A program made the position numbers and the translations under genes. DNA of 64,000 bases from Callorhinus ursinus (taxonomy: Eukaryota; Chordata; Mammalia; Carnivora; Otariidae). Of this stretch, positions 47,365-58,813 are shown piece by piece. The notes under the pieces were generated by a model. The model saw nothing but the letters and a program-made list of their open reading frames with translations, did not search any database and was not told the origin of the DNA. The stretch lies in NCBI RefSeq assembly GCF_003265705.1, contig NW_020312966.1, forward strand, positions 21,203,436 to 21,267,435. Direction: 5' to 3'. Each line of letters starts with the position of its first letter. Positions within the stretch are counted from its first letter, which is position 1.

Positions 47365-47536
47365 AAAAAAAAAGATTTATTGGGGCACCTGGGTGGCCCA
47401 CTGGGTTAAGAGCCTGCCTTCCCCTCAGGTCATGATCTTGGGTCCTGGGGTAGAGCCCCCTCTAGCTCCCTGCTCAGCAGGGAGTCTGCTTCTCCTTCTC
47501 CCTCTGCCCTCCCCCACAGCTCATGCACTTGCTGGT

Positions 47537-47573
<37 letters not shown>

Positions 47574-47745
47574 AATAAAGTCTTAAAAAAAAGATTTATT
47601 TACTTATTTTAGAGAGTGGGGGAGGGGCAGAGACAGAGGGAGAGAGAAAATCCTCAAGCAGATTCCACTGCAGGACCCTGAGATCATGACCAGAGCCAGA
47701 AATCAAGACTCTGCCCCTTAACCAACTGAGCCACCCAGGCTCCCC
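47365..47745 (-). mobile_element. Can-SINE, long type, split by a second SINE
   Basis: Its tail is at 47365-47381 and its body at 47585-47745. The probable TSD is 'gaattcact' (47355) against 'gaaatcact' (47746). Confidence 0.9.
47382..47584 (+). mobile_element. Can-SINE, long type, inside another SINE
   Basis: The word 'aaaaaaaagatttatt' at 47366-47381 and 47585-47600 is its TSD and belongs to the tail of the older antisense SINE. Long (CT)n at 47538-47570. Confidence 0.95.
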
Positions 47746-48239
47746 GAAATCACTTTGTTCATAAGCAAGTTGGGAAAGAGAGCTACCTCAAACAGCTCGG
47801 ACAGGAGTGTTTCCTAAAGCACGGAGAAGGCCTTCTGAAGGCCATACTGACTTTTCACCTGGCAAAAGACCCTTACTCCTCAGTCCTTGAGCAAAGAGAG
47901 AAACAAATAGATATTTTCAAAGGATTAGTAATGTTTTAATAGGTTCAATTAGTACACTATAACAGCAAGTGGGGGATTGGGTGTGACTTAGAAGTTAGAG
48001 AACGTCTCCGTTGATATACCCTATAACAAGTATTTTTGAAAGGCGGCAGAAGAGAATTGTCTCAAGGTACTGACTTGCTCATTATTTTCCAAGCAGATCC
48101 CTGATGATAGCAAAAGGTAAGGGTTTGTCGGGGGGGGGGGGGAGGGTAGACTTCTCCTAAAAAGAGAATTCTGGAAGTCATCATCATTCAACAAAGAGGA
48201 AAATGTGCCAGACTGGAGTGGGTGGGGGCCGTTCTCTCT
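47746..48239. other. Unique flank of the CpG island
   Basis: No repeat except a 14-G run at about 48129-48142. No gene seen. Confidence 0.5.
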
Positions 48240-48468
48240 TTGTGGTTGGTTGTGGTGCCTTCGGGGTTCCCGACCCAGGATGAGGATTCCGAGCTTTTGC
48301 GGTGGGCGAGTGGCTGGCCCCGAGACGCAGGGCTCGGGGAGGGGGCAGCACAGGTGCCGGGCCGTTCGGCGGGTGAGGAGGCCCGAGCGCGGGGCCCGGG
48401 GTCCTGCCTCTGCGGCCGCCGGCTGCTGGCTGCCACCGCGGGGCGGGACGGGGCGCGCAGGCACTCAC

Positions 48469-48650
48469 AGCGGCGCTCGCTCGCTCGCGCGCGCTCGGCC
48501 TCCCGCAGCCGCCCCGGCCGCCGCCCTCGCCTTCCCGGCGCCCGCGTTTCGAGGTGCCCCCTCCTTCCTCCGGCCTCCGCGGCCCAGCGCTGCCCGCACC
48601 CAAACTAGAGAAACTCGTTTCGTTCTCTTAAGGCAGCGGGGGGGTGGGGG
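48469..48650 (-). other. Candidate minus-strand first exon
   Basis: On the minus strand a CpG-dense stretch ends at a near-perfect donor (intron starts at about 48468). The 5' limit is a guess. It could be the first exon of a divergent lncRNA or gene. No coding frame is recognised. Confidence 0.3.
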
Positions 48651-50299
48651 GGTAAGCGCGTGCTCCTGCCGCCCGGGCCCCGTGGGCAGCCCAGCGCGCG
48701 GGCTGGGAGCGGCCGCGCGAGGAGTGGTGCTCCTCCTGCGGGAGGGGACGAGGAAGAGGGGATGCTGGTCCCCTGAGGTGATGGTCCCCGTGTCTCCTGC
48801 CGCTCCGCTCCCCGCGCCGCGCGCGCTAACTCTGGGGGAAGTTGTTGCAAAGTTTCCGAGAGCGGCGTGGGCTCGTGCGAGCGAAGCGCGGGGCGGGGAG
48901 CGGGCGCCGGGAGGCGAGGGCAAGCGCTCCGCGCGGCGTCTTTGTTCTGCTCTGGGGGAAAGACCTGGCAAGGAGTCGCCGGGCGCGCCCTGGGACCGCC
49001 AGCCGCGACATTCCGGACCCAGCAGGGGCTCTTTGCTCCCGACCTCCTCCTTCAGGCCGCCCCTCACCCCCCAACCCAACCGCGACAGTGCTTCCAAGTC
49101 CCCAAGCCTCCTTCCCTACCCCAAACTTCACCTACCCGCAAAGATCCAAAGTCTGGGGTGGGGGAAGAAAGAGGGTGGAGGAGAAGGTGCGCCATGGGCC
49201 GGATACCTCCCAAAGGGTGGGTGTTTGCTTTGGAATGCTTGGGTTTTGTTCCTTCGCCCTAGAAGCTGCCTCCCCACGCGGCCCCCCATTCTCTCCATTT
49301 CCCCCACCTCCCCGCTCTCCTCCTCTTCAATTCTAGTTAAATCTAGGAGAAAAAAATAAGCGCTGCTCGCAGTCCCTCAGAGAGCCAGGGCAGTGGCCCC
49401 GAGTAGGGATGAGGGTCTAGGGATGGGGCGAGGTGAGGATGGGGTCTCCGACTCTGGAGGTCGGGGAACGACTGGTAAAGGGCCTGGGGAAGGGTCTGGA
49501 ATTGTTCCGGGTGCGAGACACCTGATTTGCCCTGGGCAAGGCAGTGGGTGAGGGGACGGAAAGACGGGATGCTCGGACGGCACAAGCCGCGCCAGGGGGT
49601 AGAAGATGGGGAGGCGGCGAGGGGCCCCGAGTCGGACCTTCGGGGCGAGGAAGGCTGTGGTGGAGGGAAGGGAGCGGGCGAGGAGCGCTGGGCTCCGGGG
49701 TCTCAGGGAGCGCGGTCGAGAGCGTAGCCGTCGCGGTTTGAGGTTAGGGAAGTTCGGGGTCTGAGAGGTGGGCGCGATGCTCGAGGTGGGAACCCGCCCT
49801 CGGAGTCTCTGGACCGAGTTGTGCAGCGCCTGCAGCAACAGGTAGCCCCGAGGGGTGGAGGCTCCGGTTGGACCCCGAGCTGGCTTTGTCCTGCAGATTA
49901 GAGTGCTCTCCTAAGGGACTGCGCTGGGGTGGGTGGCTGCGTGGGGGAGGAGAATTAAAGAAAAAAAGAAAAACCCCACAAAAACACTTGGAGCCCCCTT
50001 TGAGTTGTTTTGGTGTGTTGGGTGGGTGGAGGACAGTGAATCTGAATGTAGGAAAGAGGATGGAGAGCCACCACCTCGGATTGCGTAATGCCTTTATCTT
50101 ATGGGGTTGACCCCCTACCCTTAGCATATCGTCTCCCGGGATGATGGGAAACGGACAGAAACTCGATGCCAAAGTGGACTGTTCACATTGATTGGCAGGG
50201 AAAGTGCAAACAAAGAGGTGCATCTCCCGGAAACAATGATTTTGGAGATTCCCCCCCTCCCCCCGGAGACTCGTGCGCGTTGGGCAGGCGGGGGATAAA

Positions 50300-50739
50300 G
50301 GGGTGGTGGGCGGGAGGGGACCAGGACCGGCATCTCCTGGGGAAAGTTTCGAGCGAGGTCGCGGGAGGAGAGGGTCGGGGCAGAGTTGCGTGGAACTGGG
50401 GACTGACCCGCCCGGGCCGCCTCGGAGGTTCCCGAGCCGGGCGGGAGATGCGGGGAGAGGGAGGGGGCGGGGAGGGGAGGGGAGGGAGAGAGGAAGAAGG
50501 GGTGAGAGGGAGAAACCTGCCGCCGCTCGCCGCCTCTTTGTCTGCTCCGGGACTTGGAACAAAAGGGGGAACTCTGATGAACTCTCTCCTCCCCTCTCCC
50601 CCGGACGCCCGGGTATCTCCCTCTCGCAACTTTGCCGCCGCGACTTTCTCCGCTGTCAGGCCCCACGAAAGTGTCCGAGCACCTCGCAGACGGCAGCGAG
50701 GGAAATGGCCCTTAAAAGTGCGACGAGGTGGGGGAAGAG
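50300..50739 (+). other. Candidate plus-strand 5' exon
   Basis: GC-rich sequence ending in a donor matching the consensus (gaagag|gtgagtgg). A second good donor 102 bp downstream (intron start 50842) could be an alternative end. The upstream limit is unknown. There is no long ATG-initiated frame in good context, so a 5'UTR exon is more likely than a coding one. Confidence 0.35.
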
Positions 50740-50849
50740 GTGAGTGGAAATTGTTGTCTTGTTTACCTCTCTCCCCCTGAACGCTCCCGACTCCCCACCC
50801 TTCGGAGGACGGAGGCGTAGTCCGGTGGCGAAGTTTGGCTGGTAAGTTG

Positions 50850-52424
50850 TACCTCCTTTCCCTGTTTCCTTCTCTTTTGTTCTTTAACGAACTTGCACAG
50901 ATTGTTTTATTTGTTGGTTTTTAATAGGCAACAGCCAGACAAGGCATTTCTCTCAAGTGCCTTATTACAGGAGGAGCTGGGGGGGGGGGGATGGGGGCGA
51001 GGGTATCTCAGGGGGGCATTGCCTCGCTTTCTCCCAGCTGCGCCCATACTGGAGAGAACTTGCTGAAATGGATGGGGACAAGGCCAGTCTCACCCCCACC
51101 CCGCCCTGACTTTGATCCTGCGAAAGAAAGACATACGGAGGTGGGGGTTTTATAAGTTAATTGTCTGCGGAGCGCTCTGCGGAACCAACGCACAATACCA
51201 AAGCTGCAACAATAGAATGCAGAAGAGGTTTGGGTCGCAGGGGAGTGGACTGTTGAGTTTGTGGTCAAGGGGGGTTAGAGCAAACAGGTGAGAGTTCAGC
51301 AAGTTTTCTTTGGGCCTGGGGTAGGGTGGAGGAAGCCACAGGTTTCCGACTGTCAGAGATGCTGGGATGGAGGGATGGGGCCTGGACCACTAGTTAGGAG
51401 TCGGCCATCCTGACCGCCCCCTCCAGTTTCGCGACCCACCCAGAATAGCCTATGCAATCCTTGAGATCCACTACCATCTCTCTGACGGAACCCCCTCCTC
51501 CCCGCCACCCCCCATTTCATTGTGTTTGAATAGAAAGGGGATCGAGAGCCCCAGGAGCTCCTCAGACCCAGCGGTCCGCCCCGCCTTTTGTGTTTTAACC
51601 TTTTGTTTCTATCTGCCACGCCCGCCCAAAAGGGGGATGGCCCTGGCTGCTTCTGCGGGGTGGCGAGTCGGCCCGATTCCCTCCTTATTTATAGGCAAAG
51701 GGAGCCTCCCCAAACTGCTCCCCCAAGTAGCTTCACTTTGCAGTCTTTCTAGGTTGGTTGTCGCGCAAGCCGGACCCCTCCGCAACTAGTAAACATGTCT
51801 ACTTACCATGAAATTTCTCCCGGTGCTTTCCCACTTTCCCACAAAAGTTGTTTATCTGTCCCATCACTTGGTGAATAGACATTTAGGGACAAAGTTGGGA
51901 GTTTGTGGAAAAGTGGGCAAATGTGGTTGGCTCTAGCTGTTATCATGTGCTCAAATATTAGGAGTGGCTTCTGGCTTTCAACAATGCAAATTTAGGTCAT
52001 TATCTTCAGGTATGTTTTATGGGATCCTTCCAAATACCAAGGTAATTTATCACCTTCTCCACTTTCCTCCCCTGTCCCCACCCCTGAGCTAGAGGCTTTC
52101 CTCACACCCTTGGACTTAGTCACCCGCCCTTTCAGTTGGACATGATAAATGAAGTCGCAAACTGAATATGCTGCTAATTACTGGGGGAAACACCCAAACA
52201 CAGTCTATTTTAACTTCTTAAAGTTATGATTTTGTATAGTATTGTGTAGAGTATCCATGATTTAAAACTTGCAGCTAGAAATGATTCAAGTGCCAGAACT
52301 ATATGAAATCTATTATGGTTACGGTTACTGATTTTTTTTTTTTTTTAAGAAACTGATTGTGTAGAATGACTTGGAAGCTAACGTTAATTAATTTCAATTG
52401 TATAGGTGCAATTATTGTTATCAG
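50850..52424. other. Unique SINE-free flank, possible first intron
   Basis: No interspersed repeat. 51440-51790 is still moderately GC-rich. G-run at about 50980-50989. Candidate intron-1 regulatory DNA by position only. Confidence 0.4.
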
Positions 52425-52638
52425 CATCTAGAAAGCATCATGCATTGTTCTTACTGGATCTTCCTATCAGTGAACGTTATGGAAGTACCAATACAGCATC
52501 AAGTCCTTCCTGAATGGAAAGTTTTCAAACTTCTTCATTTGGAATTACTTAAACATTAGGATGTTGGGATTTTTGATGATGCCTTCCTTATGTGGATTAC
52601 TACAGTTTGGTTACTGGGAATTCTCTACCTCAACGAAG
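52425..52638 (+). other. Candidate internal or second exon
   Basis: Bounded by 'attgttatcag' (acceptor) and 'aacgaag|gtacgt' (strong donor). From the ATG at 52561 a 26-codon frame runs open into the donor in phase 0. A second frame from the ATG at 52590 (16 codons, phase 1) is very hydrophobic (Trp/Leu/Ile-rich, ending LYLNE). Either could be the start of a secretory signal peptide. Upstream in-frame stops mean the preceding part would be 5'UTR. With a CpG-island exon at 50.7 kb, this would be a 1.6-kb first intron. No protein family recognised; it may also be a chance pairing of splice words. Confidence 0.3.
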
Positions 52639-53574
52639 GTACGTTTCTTTTTCAATACCCTGTAAGCATTCGTTTTAGGGCTGGTGCTTATGCCATTTGA
52701 GAATTGTCTAGCTGTTGCCTGATGAAAGTGATTTATGATGTTGGGTTTCCTTGTTTTGAACCGGTTTTTGTAAGTTCATTTTCATATGGAATGATGATTT
52801 GCGTACTTCTGATGAAACTTTACTGATTTTACACTAGGTCCCTCAACGTCAGCGCACATAATGAATGTGGGTTATAAAGTCACTAAGGAAAGTTATATAA
52901 CAATGATGGGTCCAATGAGCACATGTCTTATTTTATTTCTGATTCATTTTGTTTTTAAATCTGGCAGTGGATGTTTATATATTTGCAGAACTTTTGTGGT
53001 TTGCATTAATTTTTTTTTTACTTTTGATATTGCACTTTGGTAAACAAAATCCAAAAGTGGCCAGAAATAAATGAATTCCTAAAATGGGGGCCACTATAAA
53101 GTACAACAAGTTTTATCACAAGGAAAACTTGACTATGTATAACAAGAGAGGCTATAAATTTATTTAATTTTTATAGTATACATCAAGTTTTTATAGTGTT
53201 CATTAAGAGCCTTATAGTCCCTCTTTTAAGTCCTTACAATTCATTTTTGTTAATTTATGTGAGGAAGCAGTTAAAGGTTCACATAAATACTGCTGGTAAT
53301 ACAAAAGTATTTTGATACAGCATTTATTGTCCTTGTCTAGCAGTTGTTTGCCATGGAAAGTGGCAGTTTCCTTTGTTTAAAATAGGTTGATTTGAAATGA
53401 TTTAAGTTGTTGGATTTGATCCTCAAAAATGATTCAAGTTCAAGGTGGTTTAAAATCCTGCAGATGGAGAATATCATTGATATAGTATGGTTTTGGGAAA
53501 TGTTAAGGTCTGGTCAAAGATGATAATTGGGAATTGAAAATATTTTTATCCTGCTGTAGGTTGAAAAAAATATT
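52639..53574. other. Unique AT-rich DNA, possible intron
   Basis: No repeat or gene recognised. One 60-codon frame at 52861-53043 has no domain. Confidence 0.45.
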
Positions 53575-53700
53575 GTGATTTGCTTCTTTCCAGTTGTATA
53601 AACTTGGGCAAACTACTTAACCTTCTCAGACTTTATTGTCCATAAAATGAAGGTTAGGTTAAAGAAATTTTAAGAAATCTTTTGGCTTTAAGATTTTGTG
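53575..53700 (+). repeat. MIR fragment
   Basis: 'tataaacttgggcaaactac', 'ttaaccttctcagacttta', 'gtccataaaatgaaggttag' is the sense MIR core. Confidence 0.75.
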
Positions 53701-54049
53701 ATTTGTTGATTGCTCTTGTAATTAAGGTGCATCCTCTCTTGTGAAGTTTGTTTTTAAATTGTTGAACAATAGAGTTGGTGACTTGGAAAACTTCATATAT
53801 ATTAATAATAGTTATTTCATATGAATGCTTAGCTCAGGGAGTATTCAGGAAATATGTTTTAAATTTTTTGTAAAGTATACTTTCAGGAAAGTGTACTGTA
53901 TGGAAATGCCAGATTTCCTCACATGTTTTCAACAAAAGTTACCCGCTGGAATATTTTTTGGGGGGTAGAGAGTGCAATGTTATTTCCCAGAAGGTGTTTT
54001 ACCTACCAGTGTCTGAACTGAGTGTGTTTGAATTTGTTCTAATGGCCAC

Positions 54050-54215
54050 CCAGAGTGGGGCTCAGACATGGGCTTGGAATGAAACAGACCTGAGTTTGAA
54101 TCCCAGCCTAGGCATATTGATTTCCTTGGGTCTCAGTTTTGTCACTTGTAAGTGGGGAATCATAACACTTATCCCATGGGGTCACTGTGGAGAATATATT
54201 TTTAAAATGCATATA
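54050..54215 (+). repeat. MIR element
   Basis: 'aacagacctgagtttgaatccc', 'ttgggtctcagttttgtcac', 'ttgtaagtggggaatcataa' is a clear sense MIR. The 157-codon frame over it (53958-54431) is therefore not a gene. Confidence 0.85.
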
Positions 54216-55539
54216 TGTAAGAAAAAACTTAATATAGGGATAAAGATCTATAAACATATAGTAAGAGGTACTATTATTACCTTTCACAATGAGTTAGTGA
54301 CGCCTTATTACTTCCAACTTTCTTTGTTGACTGCCGTACAAGTTTCAAGCCACATTAACCAAAAATATTCACTGAAATATTCAGTCCAGTTGGATAGAAG
54401 TTTTTACATATTCAAATATTTTTTTCTCTAAAAATATGTTCTGTTACTTCTTTTATCCAGTTAAGTGTGGATGAATCCACTTCAACAAACATTCCTTTAT
54501 AAGTCTTACGTGTGTAAGCATATTGCTGAGGGTTATGGCTTCAACTTAGGAGTATGTGGTCCTTCCATTTCCTCACACAACTTTCTGTAAATTGAGATAA
54601 TAGCAAGTTTCTAGAATTGATTTACTCAAATTCTCTATTTTCAATGCTAACCGTGATGAGTAGACTTAGATATAGTTTTAATATTGTTGTTCATTCACTT
54701 TTCAGCTATAATATAAAGTGATGGTCCAGTGGTTTCTTGACGAGGACATTAAGAACTCTAGCCCATTTTCTGATATTAGCTTTTATAGAATGGTCCTTAC
54801 TTAAATAAAAAAGTTAGTATAAACAACACTTAGAAGAATAGCATATCATGTACAATAGAGTTTAAAGTCCTGGATTTTCATTTTCTAGATCTGCGATTTA
54901 GCAAGACATCCTGTGCTTTCTGAGTGATGATTTAGTTTGAGGAAGATTATATCCATTTACCCTTAGTGACTTGGAAAACTTTAAACAGAGTTTAAAATGA
55001 TAAATTCCTTTACATTTTCTATACAATGTTTATTCTTAAATTATAGCCAAATATACTTAATAACTTTATGAGAAGTATCAAACTTTATAGTCTTGGTTAT
55101 TTGAAACCGTTGATGTTGACTAGTTCCAATTATTGAAACCAGAGCAATATACCAAGGTATTCACAATAAACTTGCTTAGTAAGAAAATCTAAATTGTCAG
55201 CTCTGCCTTCTAAAAATGTTGAATACAATACATACTAAGCATCTTGTAAGTAAAGCATTTATTTAGCTTTGAACTTTATAATAAGTCTAGGGGTGATTGC
55301 CTGCATATTTTGTTGTGTTTTGAGTAGTTTCTGCATATTTATTTGCTGTGAGTTTCTTTAGGTATATTAGGTGTTCCCAGATTTACTTTGGTTTCTTCTT
55401 TATGGCCCCACATTGGCTGATTTTTAAATGCCAGCCATTTCTAAGAACTTTGATGGTATTTCTGCTCATTGTTGAAGATAACAGGTGTTTAAAAATATAT
55501 TTATCATGAACCTATGAGACCTACTTTGGCCGCCCATTC
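54216..55539. other. Unique AT-rich DNA
   Basis: About 1.3 kb with no gene and no recognised repeat. Confidence 0.5.
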
Positions 55540-56820
55540 TTAACTCATTCGTTCTTTTAAGTAATATTTATTTAGTCCCTTCTATGTGCCAGGCATTGTT
55601 CTAAGCCCCGAGGATACAAGAAATAAAAATCCTGCACTCTTGGACCTTTTCTCAGTGACGATAAAACAGATGTTAAAAGGTGGCGACTATTGTTGAGAAA
55701 ACTAAACCAGAAAAGAGATAGGGAATGGGGGAGGAGGGGAGGTTGCTACTTTCAGTTGATTGGCCAAGGATGACCTTATGGCGAAGGTGACCTTTGAGGA
55801 ATGATTTGAAGGAAGTGAAGGAACGAGCTGTGTGATGGTGGGTAGAGGAACATTTGGGCAGAGGCATGACAAGTGCCTGGTTAATCAACAAAAGCGAGGA
55901 GGGCATAAGCAGCTGAATGGTGGTGTAAATTAGGTCAGAGAGGAAATAGGAATATGGTGGGCAGATCACGTGGTTCTTACAGGCCATTGTGAGGACTTTG
56001 GAGTTTTCACGGCCAGGGATGAGATACCACTGAGGGGTTTTAAACAATGATTGACCTGCTGTAACTAATGTTGCAGCAGAATGACTCGGGGGAGTGGAGA
56101 CCCAAGGCGGGGCAAAGGGTAGAAACAGGGAGACAGACTATTTAGGAAACTTTTTCAGGTTTTAGGAGGTGATATCTGCTTGGTACAAGTAGCATGCAGG
56201 TGTAGTGAGAAGAGGTCGAATTCTGAAGATATTTTGGTTGGAGGATTGTCTGGCGGTTTGGATAGGAGGTATGAGAGAAAGAGAGGAGTCAAGTATGATT
56301 CTGAGATTTTTGACTTGGGCACATGAATAGACCAAACGTCCATGAATTGAGATGAAGTGTGGGCTTGGGGTAAGGGAGACCAGGAGCTTAGTTTGGACCC
56401 ATGGAGACATGTCTTGAGCATCTAGGCAGTTTGATACACAAGTCTGGTTTTCAGGGAAGGAATCTCAACAGGCAAATTTGTGAGTTGGAAGGCATGAAAT
56501 GCCATTTAAAGCCACAATACTGGATGAGATCACCAGGAGAGTAAATATAGGAAGAAAAGAGGTCTAGTTACTGAGCCCTCTAGATTTAGGAGTGGAGAAG
56601 AAGGGAAGGTCAAGTAAAGGAGAGTGAGGAGGGGCTACCATCGAGGTGGAAGCCCAGTGAAGAAAGGGTCTCCAGCAGAAAGGCAAGATCATCTGTTTCA
56701 AGTGCTGCCAACAGATTGAGCAAGGTGACAGTTGAGAATAGGGCTTCGGGTTTGGCATCTGGGAGGTCATTGCTTATTGGTAGTCTTGGCTAAGAGCAGT
56801 TTTGGTAAATGGTGAGAGGT
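55540..56820 (-). mobile_element. L2 LINE, ~1.3 kb, antisense
   Basis: The longest L2 copy here. From the 3' end ('ttctatgtgccaggcattg') through 'aaggtgacctttgaggaatg', 'aggccattgtgaggactttgg', 'agaggagtcaagtatgattctgag' to 'aaagccacaatactggatgagatcacc' the L2 order is continuous. On the minus strand, frames at 56155-56421 still read the reverse-transcriptase-like words AQVKNLRIILDSSLSL and RIRPLLTT, with stops and shifts between them. An inactive relic from before the mammalian radiation. Confidence 0.93.
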
Positions 56821-56884
56821 CACATCTTTTTCCCTATTTGTGGGGTCCATTACGTAACTTAAAACATCTCCTCTGTTCCAACTA

Positions 56885-57095
56885 GAATTTGTCAGTACTT
56901 TATAGTTGATAAAATGCTTTCACATAGGTCATCTTAGTGAAGTCTCACAGCAGCCTAAGGGAGATGGAAAGGTAATGTCTTGTTTCTAGTACAGAAGAAA
57001 ATATCGAGACTCGAAAGTAAAGTGATTTGTCCAAAGTCACCCAAATATATGATAGAGCTATCTTCTAACTGCAAACGCTTTGCCATTCACAGTAG
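56885..57095 (-). repeat. MIR element
   Basis: 'aagtctcacagcagcctaagg', 'cgagactcgaaagtaaagtg', 'atttgtccaaagtcacccaa' match the antisense MIR. Confidence 0.8.
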
Positions 57096-57179
57096 GGGAG
57101 ATAGTAATAATAAAACAAAGTCCACTATACTCTTGACAGAGGTGGTAATAGCAGTAGGTACCAAGTATTGAATTAAATC

Positions 57180-57450
57180 AGAGAGTAAGTGATTATCTTT
57201 TGGGGTCAGAGAAGACTTTCTCCAGTTGGGATTTAAAAGATGCATAGCATTTTCGCATCTGGCCAAAGCGGAAGAACATTTGAGGCTTGGGAAATGGGAT
57301 GTGCAAAAACACGGAGGGGTGAAACATGAGATGACAACTGGAATGCATTTGGGATGCTTTCGCTATTTGATTCACCCTGACATGAAGGAGAGTGGATGGG
57401 ACGTAGGGTGGAGTGATATAGCAAGGGCTTGTTCAAGCTTGAATTGAAAT
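57180..57450 (-). repeat. Old interspersed repeat, L2-like or related
   Basis: 'ggggtcagagaagactttctcc', 'gcggaagaacatttgaggc', 'gatgtgcaaaaacacggaggg' resemble the antisense end of an ancient mammalian LINE-like repeat. The family is uncertain. Confidence 0.45.
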
Positions 57451-57486
57451 ATGGTTTTAATAAAACAACTCTTAGGTACCATCTTG

Positions 57487-57598
57487 TTTTTTTAAAGTTT
57501 ATTTATTTAAGCAATCTCTATACCCAGTATGGGGCTTGAACTCACGACCCTGAGATCAAGAGCCGCACATTCTACCCACCGAGCCAGCCAGGCACCCC
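57487..57598 (-). mobile_element. Can-SINE, short type
   Basis: Antisense; 'gcaatctctatacccagtat' and 'accgagccagccaggcacccc'. First SINE after the 9.7-kb SINE-free stretch. Confidence 0.94.
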
Positions 57599-57696
57599 TC
57601 AGTGCCATCTTAAATGTGCCTCATGCCAGGCAAGGTAGTTCTACACAACCTAGTTAGAAATGCCTGAACATATGTACATCACCACAAATGCACTGT

Positions 57697-58071
57697 CTTA
57701 GTCTCTTCTGGCTGCTATAACCAAGTCCCACAGACTGGGTGGCTTATGGAGAACAGAGACTTATTTCTGGCAGCCCTGGAGGCTGAGGAGTCCAAGTTAA
57801 AGGCACCAGCAGATTCAGTGTCTGGGGGGGGGGCTGGCTTCCTGGTTCATAGATGGCTATATTTTTGCTGTGCCCTCACATGGTGGAAGGGGCAAGGGGT
57901 CTCCCTGGGATCTCTTTTCTAAGAACACTAATCCCATTCATGAGAGTGCCAGTCACATGACCTAGTCACCATCCACAGGCTGCATCTCCAAATATCATCA
58001 CATTGGGCATTAGGTTTCAACATAGGAATTTTTTTGGTGGGAGTGGGGATACAAGCATTCTGTGTACAGCA
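57697..58071 (-). mobile_element. MaLR (MLT1/MST-type) solo LTR
   Basis: Complete antisense LTR: 'tgtcttagtctcttctggctgc', 'agactgggtggcttatggag', 'gccctcacatggtggaaggg', 'aatcccattcatgagagtgcc', ending 'gcattctgtgtacagca'. It has TG...CA ends and is about 375 bp, as expected for the family. Confidence 0.92.
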
Positions 58072-58340
58072 TGTATATTTTCAAAATGGTATTCATCCTT
58101 CAAAATGAAATATCTCTGTGAATCCTACACTACTGAAGAGGATTGGGTGACTCTAGTCTATATCAATCAGTATGCTTTTGGCTTCAAGTAAGAAAATACT
58201 TAACCAAAAGTGGGTTAAAAAGTAAAGGTTTTTATTTTATTTTACTTTTTTGGTTTTACATTAAAGAAATTTGGAGTAGGGCTATTGCAGGACTGGCTAA
58301 TTTAGCTAATTTAGCAGCTCAGCAATAGTATGTTTTCTGG

Positions 58341-58533
58341 GGGTGCCTGGGTGGGTCAGTCGTTAAGCGTCTGCCTTCGGCTCAGGTCATGATCCCTGCG
58401 TCCTGGGATCGAGCCCCGCATCGGGCTCCCTGCTCAGCGGGAAGCTTGCTTCTCCCTCTCCCACTCCCCCTGCTTGTGTTCCCTCTCTCGCTGTGTCTCT
58501 CTCTGTCAAATAAATAAAATCTTTAAAAAAAAT
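58341..58533 (+). mobile_element. Can-SINE, long type, young-looking
   Basis: TSD 'agtatgttttctgg' / 'actatgtcttctgg' at 58327-58340 and 58534-58547. Confidence 0.96.
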
Positions 58534-58813
58534 ACTATGTCTTCTGGTTAGCTGACTTTTTCCGTTTGGTTCTGAGCTGTTACAGGGTTAAGCATCATGT
58601 CCCCATTTGGGGAACCTAAGATATATGTACACACACACACACATACATACACCATTTTTAGAACTTTATATCATGCCTGAAATATCCTCTGTGCCCATTT
58701 GCAGTCAATTTCTCTTCCCACCCATTGGTCTCAGGCAACCGTTAATGTACTTGCTGTCTCTATAGATTTGCCTTTTCTGGACATTGCATACTTAAATGGA
58801 ATTACACAATTAG

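Larger units (their letters stand above)
48240..50850. promoter_or_regulatory. Large CpG island, probable promoter
   Basis: GC- and CpG-dense for about 2.6 kb, with a dip at about 49900-50230. The 60 bases at 48481-48540 alone contain 14 CpGs, while the rest of the window is CpG-poor. Such islands usually mark the promoter and first exon of a developmental or housekeeping gene. Strong donor consensus sites face outward on both strands: minus-strand near 48468 ('cgccgct|gtgagtgcc') and plus-strand at 50740 ('gaagag|gtgagt') and 50842 ('ggctg|gtaagt'). This pattern fits divergent transcription. G-rich blocks at 50455-50510 could form quadruplexes. The long frames here (up to 384 codons at 48205-49359) occur because TAA and TAG are rare in GC-rich DNA, and none shows a domain. 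The gene is not identified. Confidence 0.8.

Noticed and set aside
48205..49359. 384-codon plus-strand open frame
   Set aside because: It lies in the CpG island where stop codons are rare. It is Pro/Arg/Gly/Ala-rich, has no domain, and similar long frames exist on both strands over the same DNA.
49744..50562. 272-codon minus-strand open frame
   Set aside because: Same GC-rich effect; it overlaps several other frames in both directions and shows no recognisable motif.
53958..54431. 157-codon plus-strand frame
   Set aside because: Runs through a MIR and AT-rich unique DNA without any domain.
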